A stretch of DNA of 64,000 nucleotides from Blastomussa wellsi (lineage: Eukaryota > Cnidaria > Anthozoa > Scleractinia > Plerogyridae), in NCBI GenBank assembly GCA_947652115.1, contig OX393570.1, positions 5,532,362 through 5,596,361 of the forward strand, read 5' to 3'. Made by a program: the position numbers and the translations under genes. Shown here in pieces: positions 19,900-31,579 of the stretch; the stretch's first letter is position 1, and each line of letters opens with the position of its first letter. The notes beneath the pieces were generated by a model. The model was not told where the DNA came from, searched no databases, and saw nothing but the letters and a program-made list of their open reading frames with translations.

Positions 19900-20879
19900 A
19901 TGCCCCAGAGCCCGCTTTTCTTTTGGTCAGCACCAAGAACACGGGCTCAGGCCAGGACCGATCCCGGAAGTCCCCATTTCACAGACTCACGGCCGTTCTG
20001 TGCAAACTCAGAACTTTTTCTCTTAATCTGATCGTGGCCGAGAATCAAAACAATGCACTATGCGCATACTCCAAAAATCGGTCCTGGGGCCGGTTTCTAG
20101 AAAGCCATGGAAACTTTTCGGGCCCTTAAAGCCATTTTAGTTATCCTTCTCTAAAGAAACAGAGAATTGTATAGGCCTAAAACTTTGTATGAAGGAAACC
20201 ACTGTTCATATCAGACACATGTGAAGTTTTGAGATTTTGCTATGGCTTTCCTGGTGCGAAACCTTTTCTGGACCTTCGAGAAACGGGTCAGAGTACCAGA
20301 GTCCTGGTTCTTGGTGCTGAGCAAAAAAAAGAAAAAGAGGGCTCTGGGAACGGGCCTCTGGGGACGGAGCCTGTGTTAAACGCATGCGCACTGCTAGTTT
20401 TATCAAACTACAAGAAAAAGACAGATTATGTTGAATTTCATTTTGTTTCTTTTGTGATGCACATTTGCGGTGCCAACTTTCATGAACAATGCATCAATAG
20501 TTAGAGATATTGTTTATTCAGTATTTACCATTTTTTTTATTTCAAACCTTGTGACGTCGTCACTGATTTTATTTGCGTAATAGTAAAATTTCAATATCTC
20601 TGCAAGGTAAAAAGATTTTTCAAAAAGAAAAACGCCATTCTACTGTATTTCGAAAGGCCTTTCAAATAATCAGAAAATATTTTTCATGTCATATACACCT
20701 TAAAGATGTTTAGATTCTACTGAGAGTTACAAATAGCATAAAGAGTGTACCCATACGTAAAGTAAACCATAAACTAAGGCCCCCTGGCGAAAAGAAAGCA
20801 ATAAAGCCACCTACATATTTTTCGAATGTACCTCAGTTGTCGTTGTTCGATGTGGGGGCTTGAACAGACTTGGACTACA

Positions 20880-21560
20880 AATAATGTAAATTAAAATGCT
20901 CTTAAAGAAACGCCAAGCAGCCCTTGTTCGTGGCGGAAAGGATTCAAGCTTTTGAGGAACAGGGTCCAGCGAGAGATTAAGTTGGCCAAAAAACTCGGAG
21001 ACCTTGAACAAAGGGACGTGAAAAAATGGTGGAGGCAAATTAAATCCTTGACCGGTCAAGATATTCAAAACTTGGGAATGGTTTCACCAGTTTCTTGATG
21101 AAAGCTGTCCAGATTTAAAATCCTTAGCCAACAAGGTCAATGACTACTTTGTTAGTCTGATGGATGGCTTTCAGGCCTTACAGTACTCCGAACTAACCAT
21201 TCAAACTGCCCCCCCCTGGTCTAGCATGGACACTGGTAAAGCTATTGGTCCCGACATGATACCAAATAGGGCCCTTAGAGAATTCGCAGCTGAATTGGCT
21301 CCAGTTATAAACCCATTACCCAAAGTGCCTCCCCCTCACAGGATATTAAATCCGATTTGAGACCGATTGCTCTGACATGCACTATCGCTAAGGTCGCTAA
21401 GGTTATGGAAGGATTCGCGAGAAGCAGGCTTATTACACAAATTGCTGAAAACATTGACATCCGTCAGTACCGCTAGGACTGATGCCATAATCTACCTCTT
21501 ACGGGCTATTCATGAGGCTACAGATACCCATAGGCGCACGGGCCTATGGGTATCTGTAGC
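20880..21560 (+). pseudogene. Decayed non-LTR retrotransposon (LINE) ORF2 fragment
   Basis: Conceptual plus-strand translation with several frame shifts and stops gives pieces typical of the pre-RT and reverse-transcriptase region of CR1/jockey-like LINEs. Examples: KKWWRQIKSLTGQDIQ, VNDYFVSLMDGFQ, GKAIGPDMIPNRALREFAAE, LRPIALTCTIAKV and DAIIYLLRAIHEATD. The catalytic core lies downstream and is absent, so the fragment is 3'-truncated and inactive. Clade assignment is tentative. Confidence 0.75.
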
Positions 21561-21975
21561 AACTCAGATTTTTTGGGCAGCAAGAGAAATTTTGGCAAGG
21601 CAACGTGGGAGAATTGTTTGGGCCAAATGCCTCTCAAACTTTCATTCAAATACAGGTAGACCCCCGCCCTAAAGTCAGGAGTGAATTTAGGTCAAATGTC
21701 GTAAGATAGTAGGTCAACTTTCGAACAGCTGTACATAATAAATACATATCAATCTTTGTGAACGACGCAATTCTCTAATCGCCCCACTATCATTTATACT
21801 TTTCGGAAGTTAAATTCCGTCTGAGAAACCTATAGATGCGATAAAATGGACAGTGAAATGATTTTTCTCTATCTTCCAAAGGAAACGAAAATTGGTGAAT
21901 TGGACTGGAACTACCTTGCAATGGAGGCTTTATAATGCGCGGAATCTCAAATGTAAATGAGATAAAGCTCTTTGT

Positions 21976-22357
21976 AATAGACCATATTCGCGATAGCCGC
22001 CATGACGGTTTTCATATTGTAATGCAAATTAGCCACGTTGTCTGCCAGGGGGCAAACATTGAAATGATGCCGTTTCTCGGAAAATCGGACTGTCTAAGGC
22101 CACGTTTGAGAGCCAAGTTATGGAATAGTTACTCGATAGCTTGACTTGTTAACTACCCAAGTCGTTTTCTTTTTTTAAAAGTGTCAAAATTGCGTTAAAC
22201 TTAGAATATTTAAAGTAGTCAACAAAACAAAAACCAAAGCATTGCTATGAAAAAAAGCTATCAGACGTGATAAGCTGAAATTTGTCGATTTAAGCTTACG
22301 TGCCTAATTTGCATTTCAGTGCGAAAACAAACATGGCTATCGTGAATAAGGTCTATT
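21976..22357. mobile_element. Element with AATAGACC inverted termini
   Basis: Left end AATAGACCATATTCGCGATA; right end in reverse complement AATAGACCTTATTCACGATA. About 25-base inverted termini, 382 bases apart. The interior contains no long coding frame. Confidence 0.75.
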
Positions 22358-22780
22358 CACCCGGATTAGCCTCTATTTCAAGCTAGTTCCAGTCCAATTC
22401 CGAGGATACGTAAATGGTCTTTGAGTGAACCAATTTGGTTCGCGCTATCGGGAAACGAGAATTTCTTGGAATAATTTCCACCCATGCATCTCGAGCTCTT
22501 ACGTTTCAAAATTGATCCTGTAAGCTCTAAATTTTGAAAGCTCTTTCTAGTTTTTAATTTGCGACGTACAGAGGAATTTCGATTTGGAATTCTCAAAATT
22601 CAAGTAAAACGATAATTGGTTTGATCGGGAGACAAAGAAATCAGGGGTAAAACGTTTTGTTCGAGTTATCGGGAGGCGTCAAAAAGTTCATGGTTCTAGC
22701 ACAGTTGGATCACGATTCCGTCTCAGAGAACAAATGCGAAGGGAAACGAAATTTGGCTCGAGAAAACTGCAGCTGTGTTT

Positions 22781-23580
22781 GACTGATAAAGGAGATCCAA
22801 GAGAGACGAGGTTCCAGAAGTCGAGTTTTCGAGAAATCAAGATTGCATGCGTTATACTCTAGAAATCATTTGACTGATAAAGCAGATCCAAGAGAGACGA
22901 GCTATTGGCAGGTTACAGAAGTCGGGTTTTCGAGAAATAAAGATTTCATGCGCCATATATTCTAGAAATTCTAGAAGTAATTTGACTGATAAAGCAGGTC
23001 CAAGGGAAAAAAGAGTTATTGGGAGGTTCCAGAAGTCGAGTTTTCGAGAAATCGAGATTTCATGCGTTATATTCTAGAAGTCAATTGACTGAAAAAGCAG
23101 ATCCAAGCGAAACGAGCTATTGGCAGGTTACAGAAGTCGAGTTTTCGAGAAATAAAGATTTCATGCGCTGTATTGACGGATAAAGCAGATCCAATAGAGA
23201 CGATCGAGCTATTGGGAGGTTCCAGAAGTCGGGTTTTCGAGAAATAAAGATTTCATGCGCCATATATTCTAGAAATTCTAGAAGTAATTTGACTGATAAG
23301 GCAGATCCAAGAGAAACGAGCTATTGGCAGGTTCCAGAAGTCGAGTTTTCGAGAAATATCGAGATTTCATGCGCTATATTCTAGAAGTAATTTGACTGAT
23401 AAAGCAGCTCCAAGCGAAACGAGCTATTGGGAGGTTCCAGAAGTCGAGTTTTCGAGAAATATCGAGATTTCATGCGCTATATTCTAGAAGTAATTTGACT
23501 GATAAAGCAGCTCCAAGCGAAACGAGCTATTGGGAGGTTCCAGAAGTCGAGTTTTCGAGAAATCGAGATTTCATGCGTTG
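22781..23580. repeat. ~103-bp minisatellite, about eight units
   Basis: TTGACTGATAAAGCAGATCC-like starts occur at about 22781, 22872, 22984, 23087, 23175, 23291, 23394 and 23497. Each is followed by GAGCTATTGG, GGTTCCAGAAGTCGAGTTTT and GATTTCATGCG blocks. Periods vary from 88 to 116 through small indels; the last two intervals are both 103. Confidence 0.88.
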
Positions 23581-24209
23581 ACATCAACAAAGATCGCTCG
23601 GGTTTTCAAGATGCTCGTTCAACCTGGATCTGAAAACGTCACAGAAGTCTGATTGCCTTCCGGAATCGATCATATTTGAGAACTCGAAAGAGACAACTGC
23701 ATGTTGGATTATTACATGAGTGAAACTAATGCATTGATCTCATATTGAAGAGGACGCGCTGGAAACTGCCGTTAATAATGGCATGAAAATAAGGTTAGTT
23801 GCTAGCATTACATGACGCTCGCCTTGCATATGGTATACCTTATCGCATGAAATTTCCACGACTCTTTGATTTCATGATTTTCGCGATTTAAAAAAAACTT
23901 TCGCAATTAAAGTGTCACGAACACATTAAGCTGACGCAAAGATTAAGTGACTGTCATTGTGTCCATTTTTAAATAAAGGACGAATTTATTTTTTCAGGCG
24001 ATTTCTTGGTCCTCATCGTCACTGACCGCTTTCGTGCTCTGTCAAAGCATCTATTCTTTGTCCTTAGCTTCTTCTGTATTTATTCATAGGACAGTCACAC
24101 ACAAAAACAAAAACACTTCTTACGAAGGGATTGTTATACTATTTACAACAATATTACATACACTATTTACAATACGGTTCATATGAAATAATTCATGTTT
24201 GAACTGTGG

Positions 24210-24305
24210 ATGAGGATGAAAGTGAGAAATGATATTCGCAGTGAATTTCCAATTTTTAAGCAATTGGAATAAAGAAGCCTGAAAAAGTTCAGGGCTTCAA
24301 CGCGT
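24210..24305 (-). repeat. SINE-like tRNA-tail repeat, copy A
   Basis: In reverse complement: GTTGAAGCCCTGAA, TTTTTCAGGCTTC, CCAATTGCTTAA, then AATTCACTGCGAATATCA. Related copies are at 24313-24660 (plus, interrupted), 24930-25100 (plus, with the B-box-like GGGTTCGAATCCC) and 59405-59470 (minus). Confidence 0.65.
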
Positions 24306-24312
24306 GCATGCA

Positions 24313-24660
24313 CTTCAGGCTTATTCCAATTGCTTAAAGATTAGAATGTCACTGACACTCCTCTGCAACAGACCCAGTGGAATCTTTATCCTCACAGGGA
24401 TTTCGGGCAAAAATCACCGGGTTGGCTAATTTCCCACTGGGCCCGCTCGTTTTCTGTTTTATTTTGCTTATTTATTATTATGTTTTGCAAACAAAATACG
24501 AAGGGTCACACCGCACAGTCACTGGGTAAAATCAAAATATTCACTGGGTACTGGGGAGCCTAAATTTCCGCTCGGTAGGGGAAAATAATCCACTTGGTAG
24601 GGTTTCAGTGGGTCTGGTACAGAGGGGTGTTCACTGCGAAGATCATTTCTCTCTTTCATT
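24313..24660 (+). repeat. SINE-like repeat copy B, split by a MITE
   Basis: Left half: TTCAGGCTTATTCCAATTGC to AATGTCACTG. Right half: TCACTGCGAAGATCATTTCT. Between them sits the 276-base element at 24355-24630, flanked by TCACTG on each side. It faces copy A head to head. Confidence 0.7.
24355..24630. mobile_element. MITE with exact 6-bp TCACTG target duplication
   Basis: Termini ACACTCCTCTGCAACAGACC and, in reverse complement, ACACCCCTCTGTACCAGACC form inverted repeats of about 28 bases. TCACTG occurs at 24349-24354 and again at 24631-24636. No coding capacity. The superfamily is not certain. Confidence 0.8.
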
Positions 24661-24929
24661 TGTTACATATTAATAAGGATGCGGTTGCCCTTACTCTATA
24701 AAACAATTCTTACTTATACGATTAGTACCTGAAATAGCAACATAACACACCGCTTGCTTCTTTATTAAATTATAGACAATAACTTTGATACTTGCAAAAT
24801 ATCCATCCACTGAGTGCTTGTAATTCTGTTTGATAAGCCTAAGGGTGGGGGGGTAACCGGCACCGCAGGACACCCCCCTTCCTGGCTACGCCCGCGTGAC
24901 TAGTACATTAAGAACTGCATTAGCCATGT

Positions 24930-25100
24930 ACAGCTGCTGCGAACCGGTATCGCGGAGGTCATGGGTTCGAATCCCGTTGAAGCCCTGAAATTTTTTCAGG
25001 CTTGTTCTTTCCAATTCCTTAAATTGGAAATTCACTGCAAAAACCATCTCTCACTTTGATCTTCATCTGCAGTTCACAATGAATTATTTCATATACTTTC
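24930..25100 (+). repeat. tRNA-derived SINE-like repeat, copy C
   Basis: Carries CATGGGTTCGAATCCCGTTG (B-box-like), then AAGCCCTGAAATTTTTTCAG, GGAAATTCACTGC and CAATGAATTATTTCATA. This is the most complete copy of the family in the window. Confidence 0.65.
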
Positions 25101-27598
25101 ACTACTGACGTTGATTACATGGTCGTCGTTTTGTTAGTGTTGATGTTTCTGAATAAAGCTTTGAAAAATCATGTGCCACGAAATATACAACCTTTGAAAT
25201 CGCGAAATACACGTGTCGCGAAAATTTCATGTGCTAAAGAACTTCATAGAGAAATCTCGGGCGTTTTAGGGGCAAATTTTTATCGTTATTAGCGTATACT
25301 TTCATGGACGACGCAGTAAGAAGCCAAATGCAGTGTTTTTGTTGGCTGTTCTAGCTGTCAGCACGTAAACATGTTTTTCATTCCGTAATTTGTTTACTAT
25401 TCACGTACTTAATTCAGTTGACAAGCTCCTAGTGGTTTCAAGAGTGGCTAATCATTATTGCACCGATATTCGCGAAAGACATGGATTGAGATCACACTGG
25501 GCTTGAGCGGATAAATGCTTTCCCCATTTTCGTTGCATTTGCCACAAAATTGCGTAAGACTAAAAATATGAACAACGTATGAACAGTTTTAAATGAAGGA
25601 CCACTAACACCTTAAATCTCAGACCACATATTCCATACGCGATTCCTTTCACAGCAGGTTCATCATTATTGTATAAACTTATGATAACTAATTCAAGTGA
25701 AAAAAAAAGTATATTTAATTTTCCGGCTTTGAAGTCTTTTCGCTATAATTTTATTTTTCAATTTTTCAACGTGACTCAGTAGTAATATTTCGTAATATTT
25801 CTTGCAATTTTTCCCGCAAAATAAACTGATCGAAGAGATTGATTTCATTTTGTTTTGTTGTACTAATACTCTGCAGAGACTGCTAACATGAAAAGCAAAA
25901 CCGGCAAATGGGCTAAATTAGCATTAAATTTGTCTTTCTGCGAGGGCAGCGACAAATTACAGTACTTTCAAAAAGCGCAAAACATGTAAAAAGTTTGGCC
26001 ATATAATAAAACTAGCTAAAGATATCGCTACAAGTGCCCCGCTAGTTGAGAGATCTATGATTTTTTAGGTGTTATTTATTTATTGTTGGAGAAATTAAGT
26101 GTTTCGGAAATACAATTTCAAACTGAACTTGTAACTTTTATTGGTAATGTCTGAATACAGTTTTCTTGTGGACGGCAGTTGAGTTGCTATCAACTGAACA
26201 GGAAATTACGAAAAAGAAATGTTTAGATTTGTGAATTTGAAATGCAGGAACGCTGTTGCACAACTGACAAATTATGTTCATATAATAAAATAATAGCAAA
26301 AGTGAGCTAACTTTTAATTCAAGGAAGTTGAAGTTGATTGCTGGCATGTCGCACCAGTATGGTTTTATGCAAGACATAACAATTTTCAGCTTAAAGATAA
26401 CTTTTAAATTAAAAGCACATTTATTCCGCGTAGAAAGTACATTTGTGACTCTTGTATTCTAAAGCTGCGCATTTTGGCTGTTAGAGTTATTCTCGTCTAA
26501 ACTGATGTGGTAGCCTTTGAATCACGTTAAGATTCCATGATAATCGTGCTAGCCTAATTATAATGCCGTAAAATTGCTATTCTCGGGCTAACTTCAGTTC
26601 AAAGGCAGGCAAATTTGAAAATTGCAGTGTATGGCTGAGTGAAGAAAATCAGGAAATGATCTTTGGTTCGAGCTTTCGGGAGATTCGAGAATTCCAGGGT
26701 GTTATGTTTTAATTTTGATCAGGTGCAATTACTATTGTAAAATGGAGAAAAACATAGTAAAACGTGCGGTCCGCACCTGTTTGATCTCAGCTGAAAAACA
26801 AACGGTTTGACTGATTGCTACGGAAAATCTGAAGTGGACGTTTAATTATTGTTCGTTTTATATATGTGTGCATAAATGAAATCACAGGCTTTTTCGTCTA
26901 GTGTTTGTTTATATTTTTCTTACTGGAGACGGAGACATCGAAGAAAGAGCCATTTAGTACTTCCTGGTTTCACAATTGCAAACACACAAGCAAAGAATCG
27001 TCCAAACGTCACTGTCAAGAATCATGATCTTAGGCTGAGGTCAAACGTCGAACTTCACAGGAGCAGAAATTTTTGTTTTTGCTCATTTCCATTAATAGCC
27101 CTGTCCATAACAGCCTTAAGCAGCAATTATTAGTAAACATCCGGTTTTTTTTACGATGGTATATTTCATGTTTGGCAAGAGAAAAAAAATAAACCCTTAG
27201 TAATGTTGTCAATATGTCGAATCAAACGTTCGATCATGCTTACAAACTAGGACACTCTTACTTGCTGAATCGCCTATCGGAACTGGAATTCAAACAATCG
27301 CTGAATATGTACTTACGAATTCCAAAAAAACGATGCATCTCAAAGCTCACTATGAAAGCCAATTAGATTTTACGATGGTAAAATTTCACATCAAAATATA
27401 CTACAACACTCTTAATCTCATTAAAGCAGCATATTTTGATTGAAGGCGTAACAGTTCAATGCATCAGTCAAACCCATCGACGCCCAAGTCCCTCACTCTG
27501 TCACTCCCCCACCCCGCCACCGACGATCCCCGGGAATTCAGATTTTTTGAGCCCAACTGGCAAATGCCCCACAATCGGAACAAAGTAGTTGATCAAAC

Positions 27599-27953
27599 AC
27601 CCCGGGGCATAGGCGTGCGAGCCGAGTGGTCGAGGGCTGCTGCCTCCCGCACCCAGTTTCGAAAATTGTTGAGAATTTTCGGGAAAAAAGCTCAGGATTT
27701 GGGCTTTTGTGTACCCGTTTCTTTAAGAAAATTCAAGATTGATCCGAGAGATCTTGGATTAATCTGTTCAGTGAAGAAACGCAAAATCTATTTTCGGATT
27801 TAAGAATCCAATCTTGGATTTTCTTAAAGAAACGCACCCTAATGATAATGATAATCAATGATAATACATTCGGGAATTGTGTTATTTTTTCGGACAGGGA
27901 GGTTACAGCTCCCCCCCCCACTCCGAAGGTGCCCGTACGCCTATGCCCGGGGT
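27599..27953. mobile_element. Element with CCCCGGGGCATAGGCGT inverted termini
   Basis: Left end CCCCGGGGCATAGGCGTGCG; right end CGTACGCCTATGCCCGGGG. A relative lies at 57253-57484 (ATAGGCGTACGAGCC ... GGTGCCCGTACGCC). Inside it is another inverted repeat (27718-27834, GTTTCTTTAAGAAAAT with its complement), suggesting nested insertion. Confidence 0.75.
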
Positions 27954-28814
27954 ATATATATTGGCTGAAAAATGATGTATTTTCCTCGTCACTCGTTCAA
28001 AGATTCTAATGTAATTCAGGCCAAATCAAGTCATTGGTGCTCTTATTTCCCTTTAAACCAAATATTGTAAAGTAGGTCTAGCATCTCATTTATGTCCTAT
28101 CTTGACGTATCAAACAAGCTAAAAAAGCGAGATGGCGTAATGCCCTGGGGTAATTGCCCGAACCCCGGGGTGGACATTATGGGAAAATGCCCCATATTTC
28201 CCCGTGGAGGGGGATGTACATTAACGCTGGAGTTGACTGATGCATAAACGTCTCTTTCACATTTCTGTAAACTTAGCCTTAATTTTGTTTAGTACTTTTG
28301 TATGGTAGATATCACGATTTATTTTTACGTGACTTGCACGCTATCGCGCTGTCTATCGCCTTTTTCAAATGCATGGCAAGCATCACCTCCAGCGGCCTAG
28401 GACAACACGAAATCCATTGATTTCTTAATTAGGCATTTTCATAGCCATTCTTTTCTCAGTAACGTTCTTATAGTTTCCTTATTTCCAAAAGGAATATTTT
28501 GCAACAATTAGGAAATGTATAAGAAAACGTTATGATTTTCAAAAGTGGAAAACACTGTCAGTGCCTTTGGCGGGGCTTGGATTCCAAAAAAAATAATAGC
28601 TGCCATAAGCCTCGGTCCTCGAACGTTAACTCACAAGATGGCATTTCTTTTAGGTGAAAAGCGACAGTGAAACGAAGCTAGTCCGCTAGGTTCGTCTATT
28701 CTTCTTTTGTCTTTGATCTCGAACAAATAATTCAGTTCAGTACAGGTTTAAGTAATCTAGTTATTTCTTGGATTGATGCGTGGAAAAAAGTGAGAGAAGA
28801 AATAAGCCACGGAG

Positions 28815-29047
28815 GTGAGTAAAACGTAAAATTTGGATACTGCAAAAACGATCCGTGCATTATTTTCTATAGAAATGGAATTTAAATGCTATAACTTCCT
28901 GTATTGATGTAAAGCATAGTGTTTACGAGATGTTCTAATCAGCAGTCTGACGTTTCTGCCAATAGGAAGCAAGTTGTCATGCGATTCACAAACGCCCTTG
29001 AGGATTTCCCAGTTTAATTAAAGCTTACCTTTTGTTTTTTCTTACAG
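28815..29047 (+). other. Probable 5'UTR intron of the GPCR gene
   Basis: Donor GGAG|GTGAGT at 28811-28820; acceptor TTTTTTCTTACAG ending at 29047. Splicing leaves a 112-base leader (29048-29159) before the start ATG. That leader holds short upstream ATGs, including ATGTAC near 29056 and ATGGCTTGA near 29107, which could dampen translation. Inferred from splice-site quality only. Confidence 0.5.
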
Positions 29048-29159
29048 CGAGGGGCGATGTACATAAAAGCCGTTTTCAGTCCATGCACAACACATTGATC
29101 TCCAACTGATGGCTTGAACACCAATTGTCAATTACCTCTACACCTCTTACAAGAATAAT

Positions 29160-30164
29160 ATGCACTTTACAAATGGCGTTAACTCGTGCTTGCCGAATGG
29201 CACATGCAACACTTCAATTTCGTTGTCCTTAGAGTCACCTGTCCAAGATGACTTAGCTACAGAGTTGAAGTCCAGATCCATTTCACTGATAGCCATCGAG
29301 TCGCTGTTTCTACTTCTGATAAATTCTGTGGCGTTTTTTGGAAATGGCTTGGTATGTTCTGCGTTTTACAGAAATCCCAGGCTGCGGATAATTCCAAATT
29401 ATTACATCATCTCTTTAGCGTTGGCAGATCTGCTGACTTCAATTTTTTCCCTGCCATTTTCAGTTGGATCGTTAATGGTAGGCAGATGGCCCTTCGATGA
29501 TTGGACTTGTCGACTACAAGGCTATTGTGTCTTTGCTTTTAGTATCGCGTCTTTGCACACAATGGCCCTAACAGCGTGTAATAGATACATTCGGGTCGTT
29601 CACTTTCATCTTTATCGTAAACTATACACCTCAAAGCTGACAGTCACCACCATTCTCCTTATATGGGCATGGGCTCTTATCTGCAGCGCTCTTCCGTTTA
29701 TTCTCGGTATTTCAACTTTCGTTTTCCATCCGGGTACCGTCATTTGTTACAGCTCTCCGTCATTTACGCCAGCGTCAATTGTCCTTTTCACCACTACGCT
29801 TACAATAAACATACCTATTCCTATGGCGGCAGTTATTATTCTCTACCATAAGGTATTCCAAGCCATAAGACGTCACCAGCGTTCTCGATATTCAACGGAA
29901 AGAAGGCTTTGCATGAGTGTTGAAGAGATAGGACTTGCCAAGCTGCTTTTCACGGTGTCTCTGGGATTTTGCGTGTGTTGGGGCCCTGTAATGGCTGTGG
30001 AATGCATTCGGTTCGTTGGTGCTTGGACTATACCGCGGCAAGTGTATCTTGTAAGCACGTACTTTGGAGCGACCAGCAGTGCGATTAACGTTTTCATATA
30101 TGGCGTCATGAACAAAGCGTTTCGCGTTGAGTTTGTCAAGATTCTTTGCTGCAACAGAAGTTAA
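29160..30164 (+). CDS. Class A GPCR, melatonin-receptor-like
   Basis: Single-exon 334-residue receptor with seven hydrophobic helices. Visible class A marks: GNGL at 61-64 (N62), LALAD (D90), disulfide cysteines C117 and C196, NRY at 141-143 in place of DRY, W170 in helix 4, CVCWGPV (P276) in helix 6, and NVFIY at 310-314 in place of NPxxY. NRY plus a proline-less N..IY motif followed by G is characteristic of melatonin receptors and related cnidarian orphan receptors. N-glycosylation sites NGT and NTS lie in the N-terminus, and a CC pair near the C-terminus may be palmitoylated. Plasma-membrane signalling through G proteins is expected; the ligand is unknown. Divergence is high, so melatonin itself should not be assumed. 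Confidence 0.9.
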   Translation: MHFTNGVNSCLPNGTCNTSISLSLESPVQDDLATELKSRSISLIAIESLFLLLINSVAFFGNGLVCSAFYRNPRLRIIPNYYIISLALADLLTSIFSLPFSVGSLMVGRWPFDDWTCRLQGYCVFAFSIASLHTMALTACNRYIRVVHFHLYRKLYTSKLTVTTILLIWAWALICSALPFILGISTFVFHPGTVICYSSPSFTPASIVLFTTTLTINIPIPMAAVIILYHKVFQAIRRHQRSRYSTERRLCMSVEEIGLAKLLFTVSLGFCVCWGPVMAVECIRFVGAWTIPRQVYLVSTYFGATSSAINVFIYGVMNKAFRVEFVKILCCNRS

Positions 30165-31131
30165 CTGAACATATGCCAGCCGTGCACCTTTGCTTCAGGA
30201 AGGTGCAGTGTTCTAGCTGATTATAATGATAATGATGATGACGCTGATAGGATGACGACGACGGCAATGACCATGATGCCGATAACTATGGTTAAGGTGT
30301 TGTTGCAATTGTTGCTGCTGCTGCTGCTGATAATGATGTAGTGATTCACCTTACGGAGGCATAGTGGCCTAACTCGGATTAGTGCGTTGAACTTGTATGG
30401 AGGAAAAGACTAAATCTAAATTGAAGCCCTGAGTAGTTTGATTCTGTGGTATTCACAGGTAATCCAAGTCCAAGTTGGTTGTGGGGAATATTATAGGCTT
30501 TGGTCAGAATTACCCGTTCTAAAACAATGTGCCTCGTTCCTAGGGCTTTTTCCTTCCAAATAAATTACAAGAGAAAAGCCCTGGGAACGAGGTTGGTTTC
30601 GAAAGGCCACTGCGACTGTGTCAATAGAGAGATTAAGTATGACGTTCGTTTTTCCCGCAAATGGTAAAAATTCAACTTCTGTGGTTTGCCGTTAGGCGTT
30701 TGCACGCGGATAAAGGTCGGTTTGCGTTTGTTGTAACGAGTGATTTTTCCCTATTTTTTGAGAGTTTTATGTAAAAATCAGATAAAAGGGTAACAAAATA
30801 AAAGGCAAGCTCGCATCTGCCGTATAACGCCATGCTTTTTAAAATCTCGCTAATATGTTCTGACGTCACTGAAGGATAACGTCAGTGGCTGGAGGTGTAA
30901 TTACCTATTGGCGACCTTGGAACTTTTCATGGCATACATAATTTAATTCTCCGCCCAGTCTCAACGTAACTTTTTCAGTTCTGGAAGACGTCTTAACAAG
31001 TGACATATGGCGGCAAAAAAGGGGCCTATGTGGAGGATAGATATGGTTAGATTTAAATTATTTGGAGCTTTTTAGCGGAATAGAAAAAAATTATTGTATG
31101 CTTCTTCTGAGTTATAGTTTTGTTCTAATGT

Positions 31132-31579
31132 ACCAGTCATGTGAAACCCCCGCCACCCCCCATTGGGGGATGCTCGGGGCATTCACTTTTACTGTCAGTG
31201 AAATGCAGTGAAAGCCCCGCCTTGCGGGGAAAAAATTCAGAGTCAACTCCGCTGCCCTCTAAACATCAAGCACAATGCATTTAATAGACGATTATAATTT
31301 TAACAACTAGAGCTTTCACATGATTTTCTCATACCACTGAAGTCTAGGTTATTTATTTTTTCCTTCCTCTTCGTTTACGCTGTTTAGGCAAACATACCTT
31401 CTTCGTCAGTGAAATCGCCGCCAACCCCCCGCCCAGCCGCCGCATTGTATAGCAAAGCCGTGAAAAAGGTGCATTCCCCGACTATTGGGGAACCTAAATC
31501 GAGTGAAAACGAGGTGAAAATCCCCGGTTTGCCCCGGGTATCTCCCAATGGGGAGATGCGGGGGTTTGAAATGACTGGT
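31132..31579. mobile_element. 448-bp element with ACCAGTCAT inverted termini
   Basis: Left ACCAGTCATGTGAAACCCCC; right in reverse complement ACCAGTCATTTCAAACCCCC. Subterminal CCCCATTGGG blocks also match in inverted orientation. ORFs on both strands inside it come from the GC-rich arms. Target duplication not evident. Confidence 0.78.

Larger units (their letters stand above)
19258..28800. other. 9.5-kb gene-free, repeat-rich region
   Basis: No supportable gene. Contents: palindrome 19621-19899, LINE remnant 20880-21560, inverted-repeat element 21976-22357, minisatellite 22781-23580, SINE copies with a nested MITE (24200-25100), long AT-rich DNA (25.1-27.4 kb) and inverted-repeat element 27599-27953. 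The promoter of ZP gene 1 should lie near its left edge and that of the GPCR near its right edge; neither could be recognised. Confidence 0.55.

Noticed and set aside
22781..23580. CRISPR-like array
   Set aside because: Tandem units are contiguous and diverged with no unique spacers; the genome is eukaryotic.
27459..27803. 114-codon plus-strand ORF
   Set aside because: Two thirds lie in the inverted-repeat element 27599-27953.
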